Below are positions 42,600 to 53,602 of a stretch of 64,000 nt of DNA, piece by piece. The number at the start of each line of letters is the position of its first letter. The first letter of the stretch is position 1. The translations under genes and the position numbers were made by a program. The stretch lies in assembly GCA_963575645.1 (NCBI GenBank), contig OY754466.1, positions 40,642,001 to 40,706,000 on the forward strand. The letters run 5' to 3'. The notes beneath the pieces are model-generated. The model had not been told where the DNA came from, ran no database searches, and saw nothing but the letters and a program-made list of their open reading frames with translations. The DNA is from Xanthostigma xanthostigma. Taxonomy: Eukaryota > Arthropoda > Insecta > Raphidioptera > Raphidiidae.

Positions 42600-42690
42600 G
42601 TAGTGATGTAACGAATATTCGCATATTTTTTGACATTCGCATCGCAAAATTCATGCGAATGTTTTGCGAAAATTAATATAAAAAAAAAAT
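42600..42690. mobile_element. hAT-like terminal fragment (TAGTGATGTAACGAATATTC)
   Basis: It starts TAGTGATGTAACGAATATTC, followed by repeated ATTCGCAT / ATGCGAAT dyads, a hAT-like end. The other end was not found; a LINE tail follows. Confidence 0.4.
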
Positions 42691-42814
42691 CATTTTTTCT
42701 GTTAAATGTGAAATTAACATTAAAATATGACAAAAAAAATTATTTTTTTACGGCGACGGGTCAAGAAACTAAGAAAGAATTTTTGAAATGTCACACAGAT
42801 TACTCTTAAACATA

Positions 42815-43029
42815 AAACAGCCTTCTTTGAGAAATCAGTTTGAAGTTTCCTATACAGGACTCAAAATGTTTCACTCGCTACCGCAAGAAATAAAATGTCT
42901 CAAAGGCAATCAGTTTAAAAAAAGTTAAAAGCACATCTTGTAGGAACTGTGCCTTATAAATCTCAGATATATTTTGATTTTTCATCTAATTGTTTTGACG
43001 ACTGTATCCATACTTGGCTCTGCAAATAA
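42815..43029 (+). pseudogene. LINE ORF2 C-terminal fragment
   Basis: Translation reads KQPSLRNQFEVSYTGLKMF then HSLPQEIKCLKGNQFKK. After a one-base frame change near 42930 it continues LKAHLVGTVPYKSQIYFDFS to a TAA at 43027-43029. The pattern 'GLKMFHSLP.EI......FKK.LK..L' is the usual C-terminus of jockey/CR1-type LINE ORF2. The 3' end runs straight into (ATTCT)n, a typical LINE tail, so this is a 5'-truncated insertion. Confidence 0.75.
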
Positions 43030-43033
43030 AGAA

Positions 43034-43063
43034 CTATTCTATTCTATTCTATTCTATTCTAGG
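43034..43063 (+). repeat. (ATTCT)n tail
   Basis: About six ATTCT units follow the LINE stop. Simple-repeat tails of this kind end several LINE clades in place of poly(A). Confidence 0.85.
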
Positions 43064-43148
43064 GGTTTTAACCTACTTAATTAAAACACTGACTGATTAA
43101 CGCACATCAGCCTAAACCGGTGGGAAATTTTGCACGGGAGTTCCTTAA

Positions 43149-43276
43149 GGCCACTGCAGACGAGGCTAGAAACGCTGCTACTATTTCCTGATTAGTTCTT
43201 GCTCAAAGCAAGCAGAAGACCTAGCAAGAAAAATAGCCCCTGTTCTAATTTTAAAATCTATCTTGTGAGCTAGCAG
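43149..43276. mobile_element. TIR family 'GGCCGCTGCACACG', copy b (fragment)
   Basis: It starts GGCCACTGCAGACGAGGCT, with TTCTTGCTCAAAGCAAGC and AAAAATAGCCCC as in other copies. It is joined at about 43277 to a GGGCGTAGATA-family element, so the right end is missing. Confidence 0.65.
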
Positions 43277-43522
43277 GCTAGCAAAAAAATCAATATTTTT
43301 TTGAAGTTTTTTAAATATCACACAAGGATACTTACGAAGGAAGGTGTCAAGGAAAATATTAATTCCCAAACCAATTTTAAAAATGTTTTTCAAGAGGTAT
43401 TTCTAAATTTAATTTTTTGGTCAGGTATTCGTATATATTTTTTTCAGTTTTATTATTTTAGTATTTTGATCCTGGAGGGATAATTACCCCCTTTACCCCC
43501 ACCCCTCCTATCTACGCCCTTG
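43277..43522. mobile_element. hAT-like MITE, GGGCGTAGATA family, copy 2 (left end lost)
   Basis: It shares AAAATCAATATTTTTTTGAAG, here read as AAAATCAATATTTTTTT, with GGAAGGTGTCAAGGAAAATA and GATCCTGGAGGGA, with 46125-46601, and ends TATCTACGCCCTTG. The left terminus is absent. Confidence 0.65.
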
Positions 43523-43985
43523 ATCTTGTGCGAAAATGCCGTACCGCTAACGAAGATACCGAAGGTATCTGTAAAACTCTGAGTTGATCGCAACGTAATT
43601 GATGTGATATTCAGCAGGTGGTTTTGTCGATAAATAAGACATAGTTTTGTGTGGGCAGACGACATTTTACGGCGCGATTGTACGTGGGGCCCTATCCTAT
43701 GTGTGCGTGCGCGCATTTATATCTATACTGGTGCGCCTTAATATCAACTGTAGTGTGTGTGTGTGTCTGTGTAATATGTAACGCTCAATTGGTCCGCTCG
43801 GCTGTAAAAGTTAAAATATGTACATTGAAATAAAACGAGATAAGCATTGGCGAAATGCGCTGTTCTACGATCTTAGGCCAGATAAAATCGGTGAGTCGGT
43901 GTATACAGACTTAAAGCCTTGACAAAAACGTCGCGACGCAACGCGAAATTGTTATACAGTAGTCTTTAGTTCAATCCATATACTT
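43523..43985. other. No gene seen
   Basis: A (GT)n-like run lies near 43753-43770. No domain is visible in the short ORFs. Confidence 0.5.
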
Positions 43986-44260
43986 CAAAAACCGACTTCA
44001 AAAAAGGAGGAGGTTCTATGTTCGACTGTATATTTTTTTTTATGTATGTTCACCGATTTCTCCGTCAATTATGGACCGATTTTCAAAATTCTTATTTTAT
44101 TCGAAAGAGTGCACTTCCGAGGTGGTCCCATCGGAACCAAGTCAGGATCTGATGGTGGAGAAATCGAGGGAAACTTTCAAATTTCAAAGGCACGCATACT
44201 TGGCCTACCCATTTCAATACTTTATCTAACACTAAAAAGAGAAAAATAAAATATTTTTAA
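43986..44260. repeat. Dispersed repeat with ACCGACTTCAAAAAAGGAGG motif
   Basis: It begins AAAACCGACTTC...GGAGGAGGTTCT and continues with TTCACCGATTTCTCCGTCAA and a TTGGTTCCGATGG-like block (read on the other strand). I recall this as a common dispersed sequence in moths and butterflies; unverified. It is non-coding here. Confidence 0.5.
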
Positions 44261-44505
44261 CAAAAACATTGAACCGACTTCAAAATATGCACTAAAATGT
44301 AAAAAATAATAATTATTGTTATTTTTGGAGTCGGTGTAAGCCAAAATGAAATCTATTCCGAGAACTAGAGACATGTAAGATTTAAATTGGTACTTTCGAA
44401 TTCCGATGTGATACCGACTCCAAAAATAACAATAATTATTATTTTTTACTTTTTAGTGTATGTTTTGAAGTCGGTTCAATTTTTTTGTTAAAAATATTTT
44501 ATATT
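44248..44505. repeat. Foldback repeat around the GACTTCAAAAT arms
   Basis: ATTGAACCGACTTCAAAATA through ATTTTTGGAGTCGGTGT on the left is the inverse of ACCGACTCCAAAAAT through GAAGTCGGTTCAATTTTTTT on the right. The arms are about 95 bp with a loop of about 65 bp. Confidence 0.8.
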
Positions 44506-44513
44506 CTATATCG

Positions 44514-44820
44514 AGCATAGGAATAAAATCGCAATCGAACCATTAGATTGCAAAGATATATTTCTGTCTTTTTTTAAGTCGTATAAGAACTCGTTGGCTC
44601 TGATTGGCTTAACGTAATAGAAAAAGACAACGTTTTTGAAACAGAGATACTATTGACTGCTTTGTTTTGACATGTCTATGATGACATAAACCAATCCTAT
44701 CATCGGAGAAATCAGGGAATTACATCGAAGAAAGAGACGCAGATATATTTTCGATACGCTTTGTTGCATTCACTCACCGCACATTGAGTAGATAGACAAT
44801 ACTTTATATAGTTTAATTAT
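44514..44820. repeat. Dispersed repeat family X, copy 3
   Basis: It runs from CGAGCATAGGAATAAAATCG to ACCGCACATTGAGTAGATAG. It lacks the GGGCGTACCCAGC block of copies 2 and 4 and keeps AACTCGTTGGCTCTGATTGG at that place. Confidence 0.75.
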
Positions 44821-44942
44821 TATTATATATCTGGTTCAATCGTTAAGTGTATAATCAACATTCCCCCTTCTGCGTCTTACTGTTTTTAACCGTTACGAGT
44901 CTCACTTCTGCGCGCCATAATTCTATTTAGTCACGCAGTATA

Positions 44943-45840
44943 GGCCGCTGCACACGAGGCTGGTTTTGTCGCTGGGATCGTTGCTGGGAGCCCGCAACGT
45001 TGCTAGGTCACAGGCTGGATTTCAGAATTAGATTTAGAACTGAGGCTATTTTTCGTGCTTGTTTCGTTGCTAGCCCAAAACAAACAAGACATCATAGTGT
45101 ATGTTCTGTCCAGAGACAATAAACGTTCACATTTTTGTTAACTTCCGAACTGTCACTGCAGCGCGCGCGCCAAACCTATCTACAAAGCCTGCTTTAAAAC
45201 ACGCATCGTGTAAATCAACCAGCGTTGCCAGACGTCCCTATTTTGGCGGGACGTCCCGATTTTTAAATCAAAATTAAATGTCCCGCGCGGGACAGGCTCA
45301 GTCCCGCTTTTCGGGGATAACTTTAAAAGAAGTTAAATCTTCACAGAAATATTGTATCATGAATAAGTAATTCTTATATAAGCAATTATTCTCTTATTGT
45401 AAGTTGCAATTTGTAACACTCACTCCACAGACTTTTGTTTGAAACGCCATATTTTTCTAATGAATAAAACTTTTTTGATTTTGATTTCTGTTTTTTTTTT
45501 TTTTGTATTCTGAAGACGAATAAGACTCAACTATTTAACGATAGGGTAAATCTGATTTAAAATATTATATTTTTATTAAAATACATTTTCTATGGCTATT
45601 TTTGCTATCTATTGTCACGTAAACGTAATTTTAATTCAAATAAAAAAATAAATAGGTACCTATTTGAAAACTTCTGATTATATACGTTTTTTTACTATGT
45701 CCCGCTTTCGACGAAAGAGTCCCGCTGTTTTCACTCAAAGAGTTCCAAAATCCCGACTTGGCAAAAAAGAAAACTGGCAACGCTGAAATTAACACCCAAG
45801 CAAGGAATATAGCGGCAAAACCAGTCTCGTGTGCAGCAGC
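44943..45840. mobile_element. TIR family 'GGCCGCTGCACACG', copy c, split by a hAT MITE
   Basis: Its ends are GGCCGCTGCACACGAGGCTG and CCAGTCTCGTGTGCAGCAGC. The element's own sequence is 44943-45219 and 45786-45840; the hAT-like MITE at 45220-45785 fills the gap. Confidence 0.82.
45220..45785. mobile_element. hAT-like MITE with CAGCGTTGCCAG ends, nested
   Basis: The ends CAGCGTTGCCAG / CTGGCAACGCTG are flanked by AAATCAAC (45212-45219) and AAATTAAC (45786-45793), 7 of 8 matching. Interior motifs GGGACGTCCCGATTTT, TGTCCCGCGCGGGACA and GTCCCGCTTT recur, as in hAT subterminal arrays. Confidence 0.85.
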
Positions 45841-46124
45841 TATAACAATGGAATTAAATATTTAAGCGTTGTTAGTTTAAACAAACCTTTATTATCTGTT
45901 TCTTTGCTTCGAAAATACAACCTCCAAATTCCAATATTTCCGAAGCGTTACGATTATATAATAATAAATCTCGAATATAATGTTTGACAAATTGAATTAA
46001 TTGTATTTAATAATATTGTAAAGTAGTTCAAAGATTAAAATATTGAGGATATAATACGCTGTCGAATTTATTACAAAGATTTGTTTTGGTAGATTTGAAC
46101 ATCAAGTATCAATATATTTCCTAT

Positions 46125-46601
46125 CAAGGGCGTAGATATTTTTTTCCGGGGGGTAAAGCGCAAAAAATCAATATTTTTTTAATATCACACAAGAATACTC
46201 ACGAGGGAAGGTGTCAAGAAAAATATTAAAACCCAAACTAATTTTACAAATTCTTTTTCGAAAAGTATTTGTATATTTAATTTTTTAGCGTATTATTTTC
46301 GTATTATTTTCAGTTTTATTTTTTTTAATAATAATAATAATAAAAATAAATTTATTAAAGAAAATTAACATTTACATAAGTAATACAATTATTGTTAAAT
46401 ATACCTACTGTTGATACATTTTAGTGTATGTTAACAGTTACTGTTTTGTTTTTTTTTCCCTAAAGACTGACATTTTACTAATAACTAATAACTTTTGTTT
46501 ATAGGAAAAAATTGAATTTTTTTATAATTATGATCCTGGAGGGACCCTGCAAGGAAACAAGGGCGTAGATATGGGGGGAAGGCTCCATATCTACGCCCTT
46601 A
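46125..46601. mobile_element. hAT-like MITE, GGGCGTAGATA family, copy 3
   Basis: It starts CAAGGGCGTAGATAT and ends ATATCTACGCCCTTA. Near the right end a second CAAGGGCGTAGATATGG makes a short hairpin with the terminus (46558-46601). An (AAT)n run lies near 46326-46345. The target duplication is weak (TTTCCTAT versus CCTCCTAT). Confidence 0.65.
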
Positions 46602-46663
46602 CCTCCTATGATCCAAGTTATTTATCACCTAATAACTTGGGCCATTTATATTAGGTATTTAAA

Positions 46664-46760
46664 GGCCGCTGCTGCATACAAGGTTGCATTTGTCGCTGGA
46701 TTTGCAGCTTTGTGCTGGCTGCGAGGATGAAAATGACGTCATTTTTTGAATAAGTTTTTC
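46664..46760. mobile_element. TIR family 'GGCCGCTGCACACG', copy d (fragment)
   Basis: It starts GGCCGCTGCTGCATACAAGG, followed by TTTGTCGCTGGATTTGC and GAAAATGACGTCATTTT. The second terminus was not found. Confidence 0.5.
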
Positions 46761-46935
46761 ACAGTGAATACGGTTTTATAGAGACTTCCGGAATTGTTTT
46801 TCATATGAGTTCAGTGCATTTTGTATGAACTCTACACACATTCAAACCTCGTAATATAGAGCCAAGCAGGTGAATAAAGGATCATATTGAACAGCTGGTG
46901 AGCAATCACCTTAAACAGTTGAATGTTTATATAAA

Positions 46936-47318
46936 GGCCGCTGCACACGAGGCTGGGACGATTGCTGGCCGGCAGGCTGGCTATACGAGGTTGGAAATGA
47001 CACCACTGCGAGCTCACAAGATGGATTTCTAAATTAAAAGCGGAGCTATTTTTCTTGCTTGTTTTGAGCAAGAACCAGTAACTTGTTACGTGGGTGATAT
47101 GGACAAACGCCCACAACGTCATAGCGTGCGTTCTGTTCAGAGACAATAAACGTCCACGAACCATCAATACGCGCGCACCAAAGACATCTACGAAGCCAAT
47201 ACAATCTATCGTGTGAAGCGAACACATAAAACCCATCATGAAAACCGCAGCGCTTGAAAACTAGCAGTCAAATCTAACAATGGATCTAGCGGCAAAACCA
47301 GCTTCGTGTGCATCGGTC
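46936..47318. mobile_element. TIR family 'GGCCGCTGCACACG', copy e
   Basis: It starts GGCCGCTGCACACGAGGCTG and ends AAACCAGCTTCGTGTGCATC. The interior shares AATTAAAAGCGGAGCTATTT, TTCTGTTCAGAGACAATAAA and GAACACATAAAA with the other copies. The 135-codon minus ORF (46832-47239) overlapping it has no domain and is not called. Confidence 0.78.
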
Positions 47319-47636
47319 ATTGATTATAGTATATTATAATAATAACGAAACATATACAATCATTCATAGAAGAATGCTACATAAATGTACTGTTTTCGCG
47401 TTTAAAACATTTTAACAACAATCCTCCTGCAATTCCAGTTAAGCAAAAGGAAGGAAATGTTAGCAATAAAATTTGCAAATAACATTACAAAAACCGACTT
47501 TGTTCAACAGACCTACATATATATGTATCGTATGAATGTATTATATTTTTACTATAAAGCTCCTGTAACGTTCAATTAAAGCTCAGGTTTATATTTTAAG
47601 ATATTTTATATACGCTGTGTGCGCAATAGTCTAGAA

Positions 47637-47960
47637 CAGGGGTCGGCAACCTTTTGAGACGGAAGAGCCAAAAGTTACAATTTACAAAATTTCCCAGTTT
47701 TTAAAGAGCCACTAAACATTTTCGTTTTAGTATTATAGTATTTGCTTATATAGGTATAATATTTTATATATCCGAGGACGACACGTCGCGACGGGGGCGG
47801 TGCGGGTGAGACACGAGTGGAAATGGCTGAGAGATAGACAATGTACTCAATCATGAATCGATTGGACGATTTTTAGGGTTTATATAATAAAATAATTATT
47901 TTTTGCGAATGGAACTGGAGAGCCGCAATCGGCTCGCGAGTCGCAGGTTGCCGACCCCTG
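47637..47960. mobile_element. hAT MITE, CAGGGGTCGGCAACC family, copy 2
   Basis: Same ends as 27480-27801 and a near-identical interior. The flanks GTCTAGAA (47629-47636) and GTCTAAAC (47961-47968) match at 6 of 8 positions. Confidence 0.88.
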
Positions 47961-48184
47961 GTCTAAACCCTTTTTGATGAATTCCAGTCCTCCTTCACCG
48001 AAAATTACGATCATGGTGTCATTCGATTCAGAATGACATCTAGAAACTTTTTGAAGAAATCGAAGTGGAGGATAAAAAAATAGCAATAGTTATAAACATT
48101 TTAGTAAAAGAAAAAAAGAGGGGTTTGGTGTTTTGCGAATATCTCAAAAACTATTGCACAAAAAGATTCTGAAAGAGCAGGAGA

Positions 48185-49381
48185 TTTGCTACAAAAAAGT
48201 CCTATCTCCTGGAACTTTACCACCGAAATTTATAATTTTAATTTAGAGGTGAAATAGTCCAAGAGACGGCTGCAGAAAATGCGTCGTCATAAGGTGGACT
48301 AACGAAAAAATTAGAGATGATAGTTAACCTGCCGAAACAATGTTTTTTTAATTTGTTTATCAGTTAATAGACCAGTGAATTTAGCTTTTGACAAGGACAA
48401 AATTAATAACAGAAAACGAATGATGAGGAAGGGAAGAAACTGCCGTCAGAAATACAGAAACCAAAAATTCAAATGCGTAAAAGGCCGGAGGGCTGTGGGG
48501 GGTGCATTTTAGGGGTCAAACGCGGTTTTTCGTTATTTCCGGCGAAAGTTGACCTCCAATCGAAAAATGTTGTATGGCAATGTTGTAGGTATTAAAAGGA
48601 TCTACAACTTTTATGAATATAATTTTTTCTCATAACTTAAGAGATTTAAATAAATATTGAAAAAACCGTGTTTTTCGTTTTTAATTTTTATTTCCTGCAA
48701 AAATGATTTTTTTTCATGAAATTTTCAGGAGTCTTACCTTTCTATGTCCTAAATAAGCTGTAATTTGCAGGAGAAAAAAATTAAAAACGAAAAACACGGT
48801 TTTTTCAATATTTCTTTGAATATTTAAGGTTATGTAAAAAAGTTATATTCATAAAAGTTGTAGATCCTTTTAATACCTACAACATTGCCATACAACATTT
48901 TTCGATTGGAGGTCAACTTTCGCCGGAAATAACGAAAAACCGCGTTTGACCCCTAAAATGCACCCCCCACAGCCCTCCGGCCTTTTACGCATTTGAATTT
49001 TTGGTTTCTGTATTTCTGACGGCAGTTTCTTCCCTTCCTCATCATTCGTTTTCTGTTATTAATTTTGTCCTTGTCAAAAGCTAACTTCACTGGTCTATTA
49101 ACTGATAAACAAATTAAAAAAACATTGTTCGGCAGGTTAACTATCATCTCTAATTTTTTCGTTAGTCCACCTTATGACGACGCATTTTCTGCAGCCGTCT
49201 CTTGGACTAAAAATAGGGCTAAATTTTTTTTTTCAATTTTTTATACAATTATAAAAGACACGAAAATATCTATTGAAAATTATATAAAAAATAGAAAAAA
49301 ATATGCCCTATTTTCACCTTTAAATTAAAATTAGAAATATTGATGATAAAGTTCCAAGAGATTGAACTTTTTTGTAGCAAA
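48185..49381. mobile_element. 1.2-kb foldback element
   Basis: The arms are inverted copies over about 480 bp, meeting near 48725-48765. GGACTAACGAAAAAATTAGA is found on the left and its complement on the right, as are GGCCGGAGGGCTGTGGGGGG and CGAAAGTTGACCTCCAATCG. The right arm carries an extra AT-rich block of about 110 bp (49210-49320). The overlapping ORFs on both strands (64-87 codons) are arm artefacts. No TIR-adjacent duplication was resolved. Confidence 0.85.
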
Positions 49382-49577
49382 CCGTGATTTCGAACAAAAT
49401 TTTTAAAATATCAATTCTGGAACAAAAAAAATTAGTATCAGAATTCATGAATATTAATAAATTTTGGCTATAGATAGTGGATGTTAACATAGATTTTGGA
49501 CCAATAATAATTATTGATAATAATCTCTCTTAGTAGAAGCGTCTTATACTCACACTCGCAATAATAATTTACTGTAT

Positions 49578-49944
49578 GAATCATTGTCTATCTACTCAAT
49601 GTGCGGTGAGTGAAGGCAACAAAGCGTATCGAAAATATATCTGCGTCTCTTTCTTCGATGTAATTCCCGGATTTCTCCGATGATAGGATTGGTTGATGTA
49701 CTTGCAGTCAATCTGAATAAAGTATCTCTGTTTCAAAAACTTTGTCTTTTACTATGACTTTAACATGGGCGTACCCAGCTTTTGGTCCAGGAGGGGGCAA
49801 ATTAGAAATTTCTTAAGCCGGGTCCCCCGTGCTTGTTTTGCCCTCCTGGATACGCTAATGCTTACGGCGTAAAAAAAGTCAGAAGTATATGTTTGCACCC
49901 TAATAGTTCGATTGCGATTTTATTCCTATGCTCAGTATATGGTT
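49578..49944. repeat. Dispersed repeat family X, copy 4
   Basis: It runs from GTCTATCTACTCAATGTGCG to TTTTATTCCTATGCTCAG. It contains the GGGCGTACCCAGC...CCTGGATACGC block (about 49768-49857). It is followed by TGGTTGAACGTAACAGCAAC, a flank shared with copy 5. Confidence 0.78.
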
Positions 49945-50689
49945 GAACGTAACAGCAACACAGGCAAATCAGACGTCTGGCCAGGGACAGCTAATATTTA
50001 TATAATGAATGTGATAAGGCCTTTATAATTGCGGTGTTAACTGTTAGTTATATGGTATATAAAGCATTGTAAAGTAGGTACACACTGTACGTTACACGTA
50101 GGTATATAATATGCATAATAAAATCGTGTATTATAGAGCCTAATAAACTATTATACTTTATTATTGCACACGGATTCAATTGTAACTGAAAAGGCAATAT
50201 TAACTGCGAGTTAAATTAAAAACACATAACCCATGTACAGTGAGCAAAGTATTGACACTTATTGTATGTGCACAGGGAAACTATTCGTTTGTTGAAAGTT
50301 GGCATGACTGTATAATTATTGTTATTATTGTATATTTTGCAGTCAGTTGTTTTGTTATAAACGTATATACCGCGCATTTCCGCTTAATTGTTTTATTATT
50401 ATGGTTATACACGTGAAATAAATAAATTCCTATTATGAATTACGTCACTTTGCACTTTTTACATATATTTGTTTTTTTTTTCAAATGTTTCAATCATTCC
50501 GTTTCTTGACTTCATGCCATAGCAGACACCATTCGCACCATTACTATTTTCCACCTACCACACTTCCCGTTATTTTCTATAATTTTTTTCAACTTCAACT
50601 AATTAATAGCAATAGGCGAATGAAGGAATTTTGGGACATTAGGATAGGTAAGATAGGTAAATTTTGAGCATAGAAGTTTGACAGGTAAT
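49945..50689. other. No gene seen
   Basis: No recognisable feature apart from the 35-bp flank shared with 61264-61300. Confidence 0.5.
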
Positions 50690-50887
50690 CGGCCATGGCC
50701 TTGAATAAGGAACCATTTCGATACTTATCTGGAATTATTGAGGGAAACCATGAACAAGATGGCCGGTACAGGAATTACCGTTTCTCGGAAAGAGGCAGCA
50801 GGAAAAAGTCCCAGTCACAATTTGCCCCCCGCCCCAGTGCCTCCCGAATGCGAGTCTAGTGCTCTCACCACTTCGCTACACCGCTGC
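50690..50887 (-). mobile_element. tRNA-derived SINE remnant
   Basis: On the minus strand GCGGTGTAGCGAAGTGGTGA looks like a tRNA 5' part with an A box (TAGCGAAGTGG), then GAGCACTAGACTCGCATTCG and GGAGGCACTGGGGC. The B box is degraded. The body ends GGCCATGGCCGATTACCTGT. Orientation and family are inferred from the tRNA-like head. Confidence 0.5.
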
Positions 50888-51146
50888 AGATTTTATATAA
50901 AAAAAATAGAAAATAAGAGTATACATTTATTTTTTTTTTATATCAATTACTTACATTCTCAGCAGTGATCAGCATAACTTCACATGGCAACACAAACACA
51001 GACGTTAAATTAACAAAATGTTCATCTCAAGTTAGTGACGTCATAAATTTAGTATCATTCATTTATTTCACATTAGCGTGTTACATTATTTTTAAAGTTT
51101 TCACAAATAATATTGTTATTGACTTTATATTTGCCCGGATATCGAA

Positions 51147-51393
51147 TTATTTTTTTTTTTTTTTAAAAGTATAGATATCCAATTGTATATATCCACATAT
51201 ATAGAGCATATGCACATATACAAGAGAATATCACTTGGGGGGGTGGCACTACCTCTTAGTATCTGGCCAGTATAATTAAATTTCAAAGCTGGGTCTAAAC
51301 GACAAACACAAAATATCCATGAGCAGAGGTGGGATTCGAACCCACGACAGTGCAATCCAAAGGCCAGCACGCTGACCATTACACCACGCAACC
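51147..51393 (-). mobile_element. tRNA-derived SINE with poly(A) tail
   Basis: The first 73 nt (51321-51393, minus) are tRNA-like: GGTTGCGTGGTGTAATGGTC holds an A box and GTGGGTTCGAATCCCAC a perfect T-arm with B box. The D-arm resembles tRNA-Gln; acceptor pairing is poor, so this is not a functional tRNA. The body follows for about 160 bp to CTATACTTTT and a run of A (T run at 51150-51164 on the plus strand). No clear target duplication was found. Confidence 0.75.
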
Positions 51394-51489
51394 AATGTCA
51401 AATACAGATTATGTAATTAAGTAAAAAATCGTAAATTATAGACGATTATATAAAATGTTAAACTAGAACGAAATGAGAAATATGCTGGA

Positions 51490-52080
51490 TTATGTCACAG
51501 GAATAAGTATCCTTGTGTTTTCAAAAATACTGTGGGACCAGGATTGTGTTTGATGTGAAACATTTAAAGGCGCGTTTGGTTGGAAGTAAAACCGTGAAAT
51601 TGACACGACATTTTTATGGGAGGACGTTATGTTTGTGTGCATTGAATTAAACATGGCTTTAGTTGAAGGCGACATCTAGATAACAGGGCGGAATTTAGTT
51701 ATTAGTTTAGTATAGTATATTTATCAGCCTTGTAAGCTGTACATTTACAGATAAGAATTGTCACAATAAAATAGGAAAATACAAGAAAGATTTACAATTA
51801 GTAATAATTAATATAGTTATACAAAGTCGTTGACACTGTAAAAACATTTGATAATTAAAAACTCTTTCAAATTTTTGCAGAATATTTTAAAATTTCCTTC
51901 TTGTCTTAACGTTATTGGCAACCTGTTAAAGAAATAGTCCCAGAACACTGAGGAGATGACAGCGCGTGACGCTTGCTTTGTGTATGCGTTGGATTATTAC
52001 TTGGCTTTTATTAAAGACGACACCCCGCGGGCTACGACAGTTCACATTTTTTCTACATTTGATAATAATATTAATAATTT
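51490..52080. repeat. Dispersed repeat family W, copy 2, split by a LINE tail
   Basis: 51545-51700 (GGCGCGTTTGGTTGGAAGTA, TTTTTATGGGAGGACGTTA) and 51952-52050 (GATGACAGCGCGTGACGCTT) match the W copy at 1645-3148. The LINE fragment at about 51715-51951 lies between them. Confidence 0.7.
51827..51951 (-). pseudogene. LINE ORF2 C-terminal fragment with intact stop
   Basis: Minus-strand translation reads SVFWDYFFNRLPITLRQEG then NFKIFCKNLKEFLIIKCF and YSVNDFV, ending in TAA (51827-51829). 'FFNRLP...LR......FK..LK.FL' is the familiar tail of jockey/CR1-type ORF2. About 110 bp of 3' UTR follows. It is 5'-truncated. Confidence 0.75.
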
Positions 52081-52706
52081 TATTCGTTTTAGAAAAGCTC
52101 TGTTGAGCATGTAACATAGTCATAATACAAATACAAATTTAAAATTTAGTCACTGAAAACTCCATTGATTATAGATTATTATAGAATACTTATAGACGCT
52201 CAATAGCTTTCCGTCAATCAGATAACCTTTATCACCCCGAGAAGACATAGCATTCTGTTACATCTTGTATATTATGTATACTACATTAAAGTCCGGAGGC
52301 CGTGCAATCTTCACAATGATAACTTCAATTTCATTTTATTGTTTTATTGGATTATCCTGAGCTTTACACGCAATCATTATCTAACAATTATTTATTTATT
52401 CATTGTTATATGGCTCATTGGTACAAAATAAAACGCTATTAAATATTTAAATGTTCAACAACGAAATTAAGTTGCTTCAAGCTGTCAAAACTAAATTTGC
52501 ATTTAGCAGAGGTAGTTAAAGCAAAAAGTTTATTGTAGAAAATAATAAAAACATTTACAATATTAACTGAGGTATATATATTTACAATTAGTTAGTAGAT
52601 GATACGAAAACATTCCAAAAAAGTTCGCCTCATCTCTAATATTGATTGCCGATAAAAAGAGAATATATTAATAAAAAGCATGTTCTGCAGTTATTACAAT
52701 TACTTA
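52081..52706. other. No gene seen
   Basis: AT-rich spacer with no recognisable features. Confidence 0.5.
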
Positions 52707-53383
52707 GTCCAGTCAAAATAAACATTTCATGTACATACTATAATTCGCATAGAGCTGAATATTGGTACAGGTCGTAAGTACACTATATTACAAATAAAAT
52801 ATCAAAAATCCCCACCGATCCTACGACCTACACCTGCTTCAAAATTTATTCAAGGTCAATAGTCAAAAGTATCAGTGTTTTGCACTTTTCTCGTAAACGG
52901 TAAATGTTATCTAAAAATAGGTCAGACAAAAGTTGTAGATCATGTAATTTTCTATAAAAACTGTTCTTATATTTTTTTTCCTACGAATCACTATTCCTGA
53001 GATATGAGACCAAAATACCTACTGAACGTATTTGTCAAAAACAACGTTAAATATTAATATGCATATTTTTGATGTATGAAAACACTATTTCAAAAGAATG
53101 GTAATTCGTAGGAAAAAAAAGTATAATAACAATTCTTGTAGACAATTGCATGATCTACAACTTTTTTCTGACCTAGTTTTAGATAAGTGATAGGTAACAA
53201 TTACCGTTTACGAGAAAAGTGCAAAAACCCTATACTTTTAACCTTTGACCTTGAATAAGTCTTTTAACAGATGAAGAATCGGTGGGAACTTTTGATATTT
53301 CATTTGTAATAATGTACCAATTTTTAGCTCTATGCGAATTATTGTAAAACCTACCACTATTTTTTTGTCTATTTTGACCGGAC
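52707..53383. mobile_element. TA-flanked foldback MITE with GTCCAGTCAAAATA ends
   Basis: The arms are inverted over about 300 bp (CGCATAGAGCTGAATATTGG on the left; GCTCTATGCGAATTAT on the right), flanked by TA (52705-52706, 53384-53385). The ends differ at a few positions (GTCCAGTC versus GTCCGGTC), so it is older than the other foldbacks. Confidence 0.8.
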
Positions 53384-53602
53384 TATTATTTTTGTGCATT
53401 TAGTATATTAATTTTTAGTGGAGCCACCAGCAACAATCGTGATCTTTGGCGTAGCAAGAGGGGAGGGGGCAAGTGAGCCTGGCCCACACACGTACAAATA
53501 ACAAGATAAATCTGCAATAATCTAGGTTTTGTTTGTTGTGAAATTTCTCCAGAAAGTCGTGTTGAGCGATTTCGCTTTTATGAACAGTTTTCAAATTATG
53601 TA

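Noticed and set aside
46832-47239. 135-codon minus-strand ORF with cysteine and hydrophobic residues
   Set aside because: Overlaps TIR-family copy e; the frame is not kept in the other copies of the family.
51321-51393. Possible functional tRNA-Gln gene
   Set aside because: The acceptor stem is badly mispaired, and a SINE body with poly(A) tail follows; it is a SINE head.
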